20,604 nt of DNA from Nitrospiraceae bacterium (GTDB lineage Bacteria; Nitrospirota_A; Leptospirillia; Leptospirillales; Leptospirillaceae). The stretch is from assembly GCA_028064945.1 (NCBI GenBank), contig JAPTWQ010000035.1, positions 1 through 20,604 on the forward strand, read 5' to 3'. A program made the position numbers and the translations under genes. Numbering within the stretch: the first letter of the stretch is position 1; each line of letters begins with the position of its first letter. The notes below the pieces were generated by a model. That model ran no database searches and had not been told where the DNA came from. It saw only the letters and a list, made by a program, of their open reading frames with translations. Below, in pieces: positions 1 through 7,104 of the stretch.

Positions 1-76
1 TGGAGCTCCTGATCGGAATTGAACCGATAACCTTCCGCTTACAAGGCGGGTGCTCTGCCAATTGAGCTACAGGAGC
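1..76 (-). tRNA. tRNA-Thr (anticodon TGT)
   Basis: Read on the minus strand, the cloverleaf begins at 76 with acceptor GCTCCTG and closes with CAGGAGC, discriminator T and an encoded CCA at the window edge. The D arm (TAGCTCAATTGGCAGAGCA) and the T loop (GGTTCAATTCC) are canonical. The anticodon stem CCGC/GCGG encloses loop CTTGTAA, giving anticodon TGT (plus-strand 41-43), which reads ACA threonine codons. The gene is complete. A weak -10-like TATATC lies upstream on the minus strand (plus 97-102) without a convincing -35. Confidence 0.96.
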
Positions 77-362
77 ATCGTGACAACTTGGTGCAGGATA
101 TAGAGGCTAACCCATTGACAGGATAAATTTCAACACACCTCGGGAAGCCTTTCTCCCGCTTGTCTTTTCCTTTCTGATGGATTATAAAGTAATGACTTCC
201 TTTTGAATCCATCAGAGGTGGAACACCGTTCCTTTCCTTTAGCTAGATTGTATTTTTGGCGAATGAAACCCTTGATCTCCTCAGCCGCTTAGAGTGCCGG
301 ACGAAGATGGATCTCCTTGCCATTGGTCAAGTGCCCTCTAACCCAGAGAAAGACAAAATCGC
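77..362. other. Intergenic gap with structured repeat
   Basis: This 286-nt gap between tRNA-Thr and the DsbC-like gene is the longest gene-free stretch in the window. I see no convincing coding frame in it. It contains a strong inverted repeat (173-216) followed by two overlapping small hairpins (217-232). A TTGACA at 115-120 has no matching -10 at the right distance. The promoter of the downstream gene could not be pinned down. Confidence 0.6.
173..216. repeat. 11-bp perfect inverted repeat (stem-loop)
   Basis: TCTGATGGATT (173-183) pairs perfectly with AATCCATCAGA (206-216) around a 22-nt loop. The loop itself contains AAGT/ACTT, which could form a smaller inner hairpin. The right arm is followed at once by GGTG-GAA-CACC (217-227) and the mutually exclusive GGAAC-ACC-GTTCC (220-232), then a T/C-rich run. 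No U-tract directly follows the main stem on either strand, so it is not a textbook intrinsic terminator. Confidence 0.7.
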
Positions 363-1400
363 ATGATCTTCCCACCCAGTCGACAATTTTCAAAGCACTT
401 CATCGGAACAGCCACAGCGGCTCTTGTCTTCTTTCAGTCTGGATCCATGATATCTTCTGCAATCTTTCCTTCCGATGCGAATGTCGTGAATGCCGCAGAA
501 ACACCCAAAGCCAACCAGGCTGCACCGGCCAAGGATCCAACCCAAGAGGTGGGAACCGATCCGGCTTCCCTGCAGGCCAGACTCAAGAAAGTCATTCTCG
601 ACTCCCTCTCCCGACAGAGAATTCCTTACAAGAATTTTGTCTGGCTGACCCCAAAAGCCGTTGACAATGCCATTCTTGCCCTTCCATTCTCGGTGGATGT
701 GGGAGCCCAGAAGATCGTTCTGCCGGTCTATGTCATCAACCACCGCTACCTCGTCACAACTCCCCTTCTCGACATTACGAGACACTATTCGGTCGTTCCC
801 AGCATCCCCCCTCCCCAGCCCATTGCCTTGGCGCTCCCGTCAACGGACTTTGACATTGACAGCTTTCCCTCCACCGGAAAGAAGGATGCCCCACACATTC
901 TCATCATGTTTGGCGATGAACAGTGTGGAGCCTGCCGTCGATGGAACCGGCAGGAAGAAGAGTCAGTCAGGAAGGATCCATCGATCCGCTTTGTTTATAT
1001 TCCCTACCCGCAAGTCACAATCCACAAGAATGCCCTGACTGCCGCCATTTTTGAAATGTGTGCCTTTCAGGAGAAACCCTCCTCCTTTTGGACAATCCAC
1101 GATCAGATTGATCGTCGGGTTGAGATGAAAAACATTGACAAGGCCGGCCTGACGCCGATCTTTTCAGGGTTCATGATCCAGGCCGGGGTGCCGACGGCAA
1201 AGGTAAAGAAGTGCATGGATGAAAGCCGTCCCCTTGAAGCCATTTCAAAGGCAGGCAATGAGCTCGGGGCCAAGATCGGTGTCCCCTCCCCCCCCATCTT
1301 CCTTATCGATGGTCAGGTCAAGGAAGGGTATATGACCTACGCCCAGATCAAGCAAGCCATGTCTATGCCTAAGACTCCTGTTGCCACAGCGAATCCTTGA
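363..1400 (+). CDS. Secreted DsbC/DsbG-like thioredoxin-fold protein
   Basis: This 345-aa protein is a probable periplasmic thiol-disulfide oxidoreductase or isomerase. Residues about 11-35 are hydrophobic and followed by a small-residue cleavage-type site (V-N-A-A near 42-45), so it is probably exported. The thioredoxin-like domain starts near residue 175, with the redox motif C-G-A-C at 188-191 inside FGDEQCGACRRW. It ends with GVPSPPIFLIDG (306-317), where Pro311 sits at the cis-proline position next to the active site. Residues about 65-145 may form an N-terminal dimerisation region, as in DsbC, but similarity there is not obvious. Two more cysteines (233 and 284) lie in the helical insert. 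The ribosome site is weak (AGAGAAAG), and Met29 (447) is an alternative start that would shorten the signal peptide. Thiol-oxidoreductase function is fairly secure; the choice between isomerase and oxidase is not. Confidence 0.85.
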   Translation: MIFPPSRQFSKHFIGTATAALVFFQSGSMISSAIFPSDANVVNAAETPKANQAAPAKDPTQEVGTDPASLQARLKKVILDSLSRQRIPYKNFVWLTPKAVDNAILALPFSVDVGAQKIVLPVYVINHRYLVTTPLLDITRHYSVVPSIPPPQPIALALPSTDFDIDSFPSTGKKDAPHILIMFGDEQCGACRRWNRQEEESVRKDPSIRFVYIPYPQVTIHKNALTAAIFEMCAFQEKPSSFWTIHDQIDRRVEMKNIDKAGLTPIFSGFMIQAGVPTAKVKKCMDESRPLEAISKAGNELGAKIGVPSPPIFLIDGQVKEGYMTYAQIKQAMSMPKTPVATANP

Positions 1401-1528
1401 GTCCAAGATCGCTGAAGGATAAAATGATCCGGTAACGAAACAGAAAACGGACAGATCTCATCTTTCGTTTGGTTTGGCCAATCGTCTGAACTCAGCGTCT
1501 GCCGGCATTGGAGAAGACCCTCTTCCCG

Positions 1529-1548
1529 TATAACTCACTTTAAAGGAG
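1529..1548 (+). promoter_or_regulatory. Candidate -10 and Shine-Dalgarno for the 99-aa gene
   Basis: A TATAAC box lies at 1529-1534, with TTGGAG (15-bp spacer) or CATTGG (17-bp spacer) as poor -35 candidates. AAGGAG at 1543-1548 is a strong ribosome site 10 nt before the GTG at 1559. The ribosome site decides the start. The promoter is tentative, and it would leave almost no leader. Confidence 0.35.
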
Positions 1549-1558
1549 TGGAGCCAAC

Positions 1559-1858
1559 GTGGGATTTCGAACCTGGACCGACATCGATCGCTGGACCGAT
1601 ATCGACCTTGACTATATCGTTGAGCAGTCAGGCACGATTTCAAACGACCTCAACAAGGATGCAGTCAAGGACGCCATTTCCACCATCAAGAACTCCCTTA
1701 CCTTCCTGGAGAAGAAGAAAGCCACAAAGGAAGATCGTGACCGTATCACAAAAGAGCGGATCAACATTTTGCTTCGGCTGGGATTTCAGATACGCCTTAA
1801 AGACCCTGCCATGGCCCAGTCCGGAGCTCCCACGGAAGAAGTCGAAGCCAAGGGCTAA
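1559..1858 (+). CDS. Hypothetical 99-aa acidic/helical protein
   Basis: I do not recognise this gene. It starts at GTG with AAGGAG 10 nt upstream and encodes 99 aa. There is no signal peptide or membrane segment, so it is probably cytoplasmic. The N-terminus holds a short tandem duplication, WTDID at residues 6-10 and again at 12-16. This is visible in the DNA as two copies of TGGACCGAyATCGA 18 nt apart. Residues about 25-80 are charged and look helical (KDAISTIKNS, LEKKKATKEDRDRITKERI), and the tail is rich in Glu, Ala and Pro. Only 27 nt separate it from the prepilin peptidase, so the two may be co-transcribed. The strong ribosome site and clean end support a real gene, but no function is assigned. 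Confidence 0.7.
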   Translation: MGFRTWTDIDRWTDIDLDYIVEQSGTISNDLNKDAVKDAISTIKNSLTFLEKKKATKEDRDRITKERINILLRLGFQIRLKDPAMAQSGAPTEEVEAKG

Positions 1859-1885
1859 CGCCGAAACCGCCTATAATGCACCGGA

Positions 1886-2677
1886 GTGTGGTTGTCTCAT
1901 CTCCTGACAATTCCCCTGGCGATTCTGGGGGGAGGAATCTGGGGCAGCTTTCTTGGAGTCCTGGCCATTCGCATCCCCCAGAAGATCTCCATTTTCTGGC
2001 CAGGGTCGCGGTGTGACCACTGCGGCCATCCTCTTTCCGTATCCGAGCTCATTCCTTTCCTTTCCTGGATTTACCTCCAGGGACGCTGTCGAGCCTGCCA
2101 CCACAGAATCTTGATGGACATTCCTTTTGCTGAAGTCGCCACCGCTCTTTTTTTTCTTTTGCTCCTCGAGCTTTCCCCCTCCCCTCTCTCGGGGATGCGC
2201 GATTTGATTTTTTTCTCCTTTGCCCTTCCCTTGACCCTCATTGACAGTCGGTACAAGAGGCTTCCCCATATCCTGACAATTCCCTGCATGGCATCCGGAA
2301 TCCTTCTGGGGGGAATGGTCCACGGCTCTCACGGACTGCTCGAAGCCCTCTTTGGCGCTCTGGCAGGATTCATTCCCGTTGCACTCATTGCCACTGCCTA
2401 CCCCCGGGGAATCGGGATGGGAGACGCATTCTGGCTCTCGGCCATTGGGTCATTTACAGGACCCGGAGCCCTGACGCTTGTTCTCCTTGTCGCTTCGTCA
2501 ACGGGAATCGTCGCCACACTTGTCGTCTATCTGACGAAGCATCGGAATTCTGGCCTCTCCCTTTTTTCCCTGGCGATGCCCTTTGGCCCCTTTCTCTCTC
2601 TCGGAGGGATTCTCACTCTGATGATTCCCGGAATTTCTCACCTCTTTAACGCAACGCTTCTGGAGACACTGTCATGA
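1886..2677 (+). CDS. pilD: Prepilin peptidase / N-methyltransferase (A24 family)
   Basis: This is a type IV leader peptidase, the inner-membrane aspartic protease that trims and methylates prepilins and type II secretion pseudopilins. The two aspartates of the A24 family are present: Asp120 in LIDSRYKRLP and Asp180 in GMGDAFWLSAIG. The N-terminal cytoplasmic loop has the paired zinc-type cysteines of bifunctional enzymes (Cys43/46 and Cys68/71). About seven or eight hydrophobic segments fill the rest, and the length (263 aa) is usual. The start is uncertain. GTG at 1886 overlaps the only nearby GGAG (1883-1886), whereas TTG at 1892 sits 5 nt after it and may be the true start. It overlaps the next gene by 4 nt (ATGA). 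No pilin or secretion gene is nearby, so its substrates must be encoded elsewhere. Confidence 0.93.
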   Translation: MWLSHLLTIPLAILGGGIWGSFLGVLAIRIPQKISIFWPGSRCDHCGHPLSVSELIPFLSWIYLQGRCRACHHRILMDIPFAEVATALFFLLLLELSPSPLSGMRDLIFFSFALPLTLIDSRYKRLPHILTIPCMASGILLGGMVHGSHGLLEALFGALAGFIPVALIATAYPRGIGMGDAFWLSAIGSFTGPGALTLVLLVASSTGIVATLVVYLTKHRNSGLSLFSLAMPFGPFLSLGGILTLMIPGISHLFNATLLETLS

Positions 2678-3561
2678 AAATTGCCCTTGCAGGCCTTGGA
2701 AATATGGGATTTCCCATGGCAGAAAGACTCCTTGCCAGGCCGTACCCTTTGACGGTGACAAATCGGACAAAAGAAAAAGCGCTCCCCCTTCTTGAAAAAG
2801 GAGCCCTGTGGGCCGCCTCTCCGGCAGAGGCGGCAAAAGAAGCCAGCATCTTTGCCACCATCCTTTCAAATGACGAGGCCCTCGAGTCTCTTCTATACGG
2901 GGCGGGGGTTCTGGATGCCCTACCGGAAGGCTCGGTACATTTATCGCTGTCAACCATCAGCGTCGAGCTTTCCAGAAAGATTGACGCTGAACACAGAAAA
3001 AGGGGACAAGGTTTTGTTTCGGCCCCCGTCTTCGGGCGCCCCGACGCCGTTGTCGAAGGTCGTCTTCGCGTTCTTTGTGCCGGAGATCCGGACTCTGTCG
3101 CCTCGGTCATGCCCATTCTTGAAACCTTGGGGGCCAAAGTTTTCCGATTGGGAGACTCCCCTTCCGTGGCCAATCTCGTGAAGCTCTCGGGAAATTTCAT
3201 GATTGCTGCGGCACTCGAGGCTCTTGGCGAGTCCTTTGCCCTCGTTCGCCGAGCTGGCGTTGACCCTGCCCTCTTTCTCGAAATTCTCAATGACTCCCTT
3301 TTTCGCTCTCCTCTCTATGAAAACTATGGAAAGATCATGGCAGAGAAACGTTATGACAAGGCGGGGTTTACGATGGATCTGGGGCTCAAGGATCTGCACC
3401 TCATTCTTGAGGCGGCCGAGTCTCTTCGCGTACCGCTCCCGTTGGCCTCCATCGCCCGGGACTCCCTTTTGGCCGGACTGGCCCGAGGACGTCAGCCTCT
3501 CGACTGGTCAGCCATCGTTCTTTCTCACTACGAGCGGGCCGGGCTCGATGAAAAGCGTTAA
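2674..3561 (+). CDS. NAD(P)-dependent beta-hydroxyacid dehydrogenase (HIBADH/GLYR family)
   Basis: This 295-aa protein belongs to the 3-hydroxyisobutyrate dehydrogenase/glyoxylate reductase family. An N-terminal Rossmann fold carries G-L-G-N-M-G at residues 7-12, and TNRTKEK near 29-35 lies where NADP preference is often set. APVFGRPDA (117-125) is the usual second signature. Lys170 in NLVKLSGNFM matches the family's catalytic lysine. The all-helical C-terminal domain ends at normal length. The start is firm: GGAG lies 8 nt before the ATG, and the ATG overlaps the stop of the prepilin peptidase. The substrate cannot be told from sequence; glyoxylate, succinic semialdehyde and other small beta-hydroxyacids or imines are all possible. 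The tight coupling to pilD looks like operon packing rather than shared function. Confidence 0.88.
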   Translation: MKIALAGLGNMGFPMAERLLARPYPLTVTNRTKEKALPLLEKGALWAASPAEAAKEASIFATILSNDEALESLLYGAGVLDALPEGSVHLSLSTISVELSRKIDAEHRKRGQGFVSAPVFGRPDAVVEGRLRVLCAGDPDSVASVMPILETLGAKVFRLGDSPSVANLVKLSGNFMIAAALEALGESFALVRRAGVDPALFLEILNDSLFRSPLYENYGKIMAEKRYDKAGFTMDLGLKDLHLILEAAESLRVPLPLASIARDSLLAGLARGRQPLDWSAIVLSHYERAGLDEKR

Positions 3562-3624
3562 GAGCTGATCGCTCGTCAAGATGTTTTCAACGGGACCCTG
3601 TGGTAGGATTAAAATTAGGTTAGG

Positions 3625-3655
3625 CTTGAGACTTTCTCTTGAAGTTTCACCTTGA
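3625..3655 (+). repeat. Three CTTGA repeats at 13-nt spacing
   Basis: CTTGA occurs at 3625, 3638 and 3651, each exactly 13 nt after the last, in the 165-nt gap before the UspA-like gene. The bases between copies are T/C-rich and only partly alike. This could be a small binding-site array or chance. No good sigma70 promoter was found in the gap; the best was TTGAAG with TGATAC at a 19-nt spacer. Confidence 0.4.
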
Positions 3656-3726
3656 ATTCCATGTGATACCTTGTTCATGTCTTCTTCGATTTTCACTGCA
3701 AAAAATCTCTGAGGATTGATTTCTTT

Positions 3727-4269
3727 ATGCCCACAGGCTATCGCCGCATTCTCATAGGATCAGATCTCTCGCCCTTTCCTGCCGATGTCATCGAGGAAAT
3801 CCGGAAGCTGGCAGCCCATGGGGATTCGATCTTTCCTGAAGAAATTCATCTGGCCTTTGTTCTCGAAGCACTCCAGGATATTCCCATCGACCTTCCTATG
3901 GCCGGCCTCAACCTCTTGCCTGTGGCCGAGGAAGCCCTGAGGCGGTTGAACCAGATCGCCCGGGACCTCGGATCCATGCCTACCAGAATTTCAACGGGGG
4001 TCTACCATGGAAAGGCCGACAAAATCCTGGCCTCCCTGGCAGCGGTCCTGAGATTCGACCTGATTCTTGTCGTCTCTCACGGGAGACCCCTGATCAGCCG
4101 TTTGATGACCGGCTCTCTTCCCGGATCCCTTGTCCACATTTCCCCCGTCCCGGTTCTTGTCATCAAGGATCAAACCCGGAGCGACGAACTCTCCCGAACC
4201 CTTCTGGCCCATCTTCCCGCGGAGATCCTGAAACCTCTGGCACAATCTAACGGAGTGACAGACAAATAA
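3727..4269 (+). CDS. Universal stress protein (UspA-like)
   Basis: This 180-aa cytoplasmic protein has a UspA-type fold. It starts with YRRILIGSDLSPFP, the first strand and loop of the family. Residues about 110-150 follow the Usp nucleotide-binding region closely: LILVVSHGRP, then SRLMTGSLPGSLV, then PVPVLVIKD. The usual pattern G-x2-G-x9-G-S/T is only partly kept, because the second glycine is replaced (GRPLISRLMTGS). ATP binding is therefore uncertain. The start has GAGG about 12 nt upstream. Its stop overlaps the phoH ATG by one base, making it the first gene of a usp-phoH-ybeY-ftsY unit. The family acts in stress survival through poorly defined partners, and a link to PhoH/YbeY RNA metabolism is inferred from position only. 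Confidence 0.82.
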   Translation: MPTGYRRILIGSDLSPFPADVIEEIRKLAAHGDSIFPEEIHLAFVLEALQDIPIDLPMAGLNLLPVAEEALRRLNQIARDLGSMPTRISTGVYHGKADKILASLAAVLRFDLILVVSHGRPLISRLMTGSLPGSLVHISPVPVLVIKDQTRSDELSRTLLAHLPAEILKPLAQSNGVTDK

Positions 4270-5294
4270 TGGCCATCCGACAGAACCTCGACCTCCCTCC
4301 GAATCTCGATACCGCCAGCTTTCTTGGAGAGATGAACCGGCACATTCATCTCTTTGAAGAGGCTTTCGGGCTCCGGATTTCCGTGAATGGACCGGTGTTG
4401 ACGATGGTGGGAGAGGAAGAGGCCGTTCGCCAGGGATCCCGCGTCATCGATGACCTGACGTCCCTGATGGCGGCAGGCTACTCCATCCGCGAAGAAGAGA
4501 TCCGACAGGCCATCTCGGTCTCCCGAAACTCTCCCCACATCTCTCTCAAGGATCTGCTTTCGGAGTATGTGCCGATCAACAGCAAAAAGCGGGTGATCTT
4601 TCCCAAATCCCTCCACCAGCTGGAGTACATCCGTGCCATGAAGACCAAGGATATTGTCTTTGGAATCGGGCCGGCCGGAACAGGCAAAACCTACTTGGCC
4701 GTCGCCCTGGCCGTCCACCATCTCCTGAAGGGCTCGTTCCGCCGGATTATCTTGGTTCGTCCGGCTGTCGAGGCAGGAGAACGGCTGGGATTCCTTCCGG
4801 GAGACATTGCCGAAAAGATCAACCCCTATCTGCGCCCCCTCTATGACGCCCTCTTCGATATGATCGATGTGGAAAAGGTCAACCGGATGATGGAGCGCCG
4901 GGAAATCGAGATCGCTCCGTTGGCCTTCATGCGGGGGAGAACCCTCAACGACTCCTTTGTCATTTTGGACGAGGCCCAGAATGCCACCGTCGAGCAGATG
5001 AAAATGTTCCTCACGCGCATCGGCTTCAACTCCAAGGCCATCATCACAGGGGACACAACCCAGATCGACCTCCCCCAGGATCGCTACAGCGGATTGCTCG
5101 AAGCCCAAGAGGTGCTGAAGGGAATCGAAGGCATCTCCTTCACCTTCTTTTCCGATGTCGATGTTGTTCGCCATCGCCTTGTCATGGAAATCGTCAAGGC
5201 CTACGAACGCTATGAAGCCTCCAAGCCCTCCCCCGCCCCCCGGACCCAGAATGCCTCAGAAAAGCGGTCACGACCTCCCCGCAAGACATCCTGA
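4269..5294 (+). CDS. phoH: PhoH-like ATPase (YbeZ)
   Basis: This 341-aa cytoplasmic PhoH/YbeZ P-loop ATPase has Walker A G-P-A-G-T-G-K-T at residues 134-141 and Walker B VILDEAQNAT at 231-240. The family block LVRPAVEAGERLGFLPGD lies at 162-179, and GDTTQIDLP (261-269) carries the sensor region. Residues 1-100 form the usual N-terminal extension with a KH-like region. YbeZ enzymes work with YbeY in ribosome and RNA metabolism, and ybeY follows here after 7 nt. The ATG shares its A with the usp stop (TAATG). The nearest GGAG is 13 nt upstream, so translation is probably coupled. The C-terminal 25 residues are proline-rich and basic and look disordered. Confidence 0.95.
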   Translation: MAIRQNLDLPPNLDTASFLGEMNRHIHLFEEAFGLRISVNGPVLTMVGEEEAVRQGSRVIDDLTSLMAAGYSIREEEIRQAISVSRNSPHISLKDLLSEYVPINSKKRVIFPKSLHQLEYIRAMKTKDIVFGIGPAGTGKTYLAVALAVHHLLKGSFRRIILVRPAVEAGERLGFLPGDIAEKINPYLRPLYDALFDMIDVEKVNRMMERREIEIAPLAFMRGRTLNDSFVILDEAQNATVEQMKMFLTRIGFNSKAIITGDTTQIDLPQDRYSGLLEAQEVLKGIEGISFTFFSDVDVVRHRLVMEIVKAYERYEASKPSPAPRTQNASEKRSRPPRKTS

Positions 5295-5301
5295 GGCCCC
5301 C

Positions 5302-5844
5302 ATGTCGATTGAGATCCTCTCGTTGCAACGAGCCCTTCCCGTGGACACCGAACGACTTCATCGACACGCCCGACTCGCCCTGGAAGCCGTGGGCCAAGAC
5401 CACTGTGACCTCTCCCTTGTCCTGGTCAATGACAAAAGGATGCGCGAACTGAACCGCACCTATCGGGGAAAGGCTTCCACCACCGATGTTCTCTCCTTTG
5501 AAGGTCCCCCGGGTTCTCCCCCTCGAATGCCTCGTTTTCTCGGAGAGATCGTGATCTCCGTCCCTCGGGCCCATCGCCAGGCCATGACAGCCGGTCTCTC
5601 TCCTGAGGACGAGCTCTCAAATCTCCTGATCCACGGAGTCTGCCATCTTCTGGGATTTGACCATGAGAGAGGGGAAGAAGATCAGCGGATCATGAAGGCC
5701 GAAGAAGAAAAGATCGCCCGACACATCCGGCGAAAAGAAGGACAAGGGGGCGAGGGAATCACCGGAAAGATCCCGGAAGGGACAGGGGACATTGATCCAT
5801 CTGATGGGAAAAGAGTGGCACAAGGCCGCAAGGGGATGTCTTGA
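5302..5844 (+). CDS. ybeY: Endoribonuclease / rRNA maturation factor YbeY
   Basis: YbeY is a zinc-dependent protein needed for 16S rRNA 3'-end maturation and ribosome quality control. The metal site H-G-V-C-H-L-L-G-F-D-H spans residues 111-121 (His111, His115, His121). The conserved LNRTYRGKASTTDVLSFE at about 50-67 precedes it. The frame is open back to 5155, but the start at 5302 was chosen because it has GAGG 5 nt upstream, lies just after the phoH stop and gives the normal N-terminus (MSIEILS). At 180 aa it is somewhat longer than typical. The extra is a Gly/Lys-rich C-terminal tail of about 35 residues that looks disordered. The stop overlaps the ftsY ATG (TGATG). Confidence 0.95.
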   Translation: MSIEILSLQRALPVDTERLHRHARLALEAVGQDHCDLSLVLVNDKRMRELNRTYRGKASTTDVLSFEGPPGSPPRMPRFLGEIVISVPRAHRQAMTAGLSPEDELSNLLIHGVCHLLGFDHERGEEDQRIMKAEEEKIARHIRRKEGQGGEGITGKIPEGTGDIDPSDGKRVAQGRKGMS

Positions 5845-6755
5845 TGGGATTTTTTGACAAAATCAGGGAGGGGCTTCAAAAAACCCGGGACAAGGTCGCA
5901 CGGTCGATCGAATCGGTCTTCAACCGGCGAGATCCCGGATTTTATCAGGAGCTCGAAGAAATCCTGATCACTGCCGATGTTGGTCCCGTAGTCTCGAAGG
6001 AAATCGTCGAGGAACTGAAGGCCTGGGAAAAAAAGAATCCCGGAGCCACCTCCGAAGAGAGCCTGGCCCACCTTGAGCGGTCCCTGACAGAAATTTTCCC
6101 CTCCCCCACCCCTTGGGAGGAGTTCTCTCCCCGCAAATCCCCCATGGTGGTTCTCCTTGTGGGAGTCAACGGCGTCGGAAAGACGACAACCGCCGGCAAG
6201 CTTGCCGCCCGATTCAGGGATGCAGGAAATTCCGTCATCCTCGGGGCCGCCGACACCTTCCGTGCGGCGGCGATCGAGCAGCTTCGAAAATGGGGAGAGC
6301 GCCTCGATGTCCCCGTTGTCCATCAGAAACCCGGAGCCGATCCGGCCTCCGTCGCCTTCGATACCGTCAGGGCCGCCCGGGCCCGGGGGATCGATATGGC
6401 CATCATCGACACGGCGGGAAGGCTCCAGAACAAGCAAAACCTGATGAATGAGCTCAGGAAAATTGGGGCGATCATCAGCCGGGAGGCCCCGGACTCTCCC
6501 GTCGAGGTCTGGCTCGTCCTCGATGCAACCATCGGCCAGAATGCCCTTTCCCAACTTGACGAATTCGTCAAGATCGCGCCGGTTTCAGGACTCATCCTCA
6601 CCAAGCTCGACGGCACGTCCCGAGGCGGGGTGGTCATCGCGCTGGCGCGCCGCCACCAGATCCCCGTCCGATTCATTGGCGTGGGAGAAAAGACCGATGA
6701 TCTTCTCCCCTTCGACCCGTCAACCTTTGTTCGGTCGATCCTTCGAACCAGCTGA
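5844..6755 (+). CDS. ftsY: Signal recognition particle receptor FtsY
   Basis: FtsY is the SRP-receptor GTPase that docks ribosome-nascent chain complexes at the inner membrane. The NG domain is complete. The P-loop GVNGVGKTT is at residues 107-115, DTFRAAA at 137-143, the G3 DTAGR at 189-193, TKLDGTSRGG at 253-262 and the closing GVGEKTDDLLPF at 279-290. At 303 aa it lacks the long acidic A domain of E. coli FtsY. Its short N-terminal helix (MGFFDKIREGLQKTRDKV) is amphipathic and probably provides membrane contact. ATG at 5844 has AGGGG 8 nt upstream; the TTG at 5841 is less likely. It is the last gene of the usp-phoH-ybeY-ftsY unit, and its end faces a convergent small gene 17 nt away. Confidence 0.97.
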   Translation: MGFFDKIREGLQKTRDKVARSIESVFNRRDPGFYQELEEILITADVGPVVSKEIVEELKAWEKKNPGATSEESLAHLERSLTEIFPSPTPWEEFSPRKSPMVVLLVGVNGVGKTTTAGKLAARFRDAGNSVILGAADTFRAAAIEQLRKWGERLDVPVVHQKPGADPASVAFDTVRAARARGIDMAIIDTAGRLQNKQNLMNELRKIGAIISREAPDSPVEVWLVLDATIGQNALSQLDEFVKIAPVSGLILTKLDGTSRGGVVIALARRHQIPVRFIGVGEKTDDLLPFDPSTFVRSILRTS

Positions 6756-6772
6756 AAGCCTTCTCTTCCCCG

Positions 6773-7042
6773 TCACTCATCCGATCGAAAAACGAACCGG
6801 TAGACGAGCCAGACCAGCAAACCCGCCAGAAGAGCTGTTCCTCCCGCGAGAACTCCCTTGGGACCGTTGGCCATCATAAAGAAAAAGAACAGGGCAACGG
6901 CCAGCCCCCCCAAGAAGTATCGGACGAGCCCCCACCACTCCTTGGAGGTGATGGGCTCAGAGAGAAGCGGGGCCGGATCGTCCTCCTCATGATTCGCGTC
7001 GGAGTGTGTCTCCCGTGGCGGATCCTCCTGATTGGAAGCCAT
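6773..7042 (-). CDS. Small two-helix membrane protein, unknown
   Basis: This 89-aa protein is not one I recognise. The frame is open further upstream, but the start at 7042 is supported by AAGGAGG (plus 7052-7058) 9 nt before the ATG and by a promoter just beyond it. Residues 1-33 are polar and acidic (DANHEEDDP). Two transmembrane segments follow, at about 42-58 (YFLGGLAVALFFFFMMA) and 63-83 (VLAGGTALLAGLLVWLVYRF), joined by a short N-G-P-K turn. The likely topology is a helical hairpin with both ends in the cytoplasm. It is convergent with ftsY and divergent from uvrC. A role in the membrane is all that can be said. Confidence 0.8.
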   Translation of the reverse strand: MASNQEDPPRETHSDANHEEDDPAPLLSEPITSKEWWGLVRYFLGGLAVALFFFFMMANGPKGVLAGGTALLAGLLVWLVYRFVFRSDE

Positions 7043-7075
7043 GGTGTGTTGCCTCCTTACCCTGTAAAAATGCCA

Positions 7076-7104
7076 TGATATAATGAGAAAGCAGGTGGAG
7101 ACAA
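7076..7104. promoter_or_regulatory. Overlapping divergent promoters (uvrC and small membrane gene)
   Basis: On the plus strand TG-A-TATAAT (7076-7084) is a perfect extended -10 for uvrC, with no good -35 (TTACCC at 7057-7062 is the nearest). On the minus strand TTGTCT (7104 to 7099), a 16-bp spacer and TATATC (7082 to 7077) form a promoter for the 89-aa gene. The two -10 boxes share bases 7079-7082, so polymerase binding on one strand should exclude the other. Confidence 0.55.

Noticed and set aside
115..143. TTGACA at 115-120 as a plus-strand promoter for the DsbC-like gene
   Set aside because: No -10-like hexamer lies 16-18 nt downstream; bases 138-143 are GC-rich.
1434..1477. Inverted repeat AACGAAA/TTTCGTT after the DsbC-like gene as a terminator
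   Set aside because: The arms are 7 bp, AT-rich and separated by more than 20 nt, with no T-run after the second arm.
4170..5174. A 334-codon open frame on the minus strand
   Set aside because: It is antisense to phoH and the end of the usp gene, has no domain signature, and the phoH frame has intact Walker motifs.
5155..5301. Upstream extension of the ybeY frame
   Set aside because: It would overlap phoH by 140 nt and has no ribosome site, whereas ATG 5302 has GAGG 5 nt upstream and gives the normal YbeY N-terminus.
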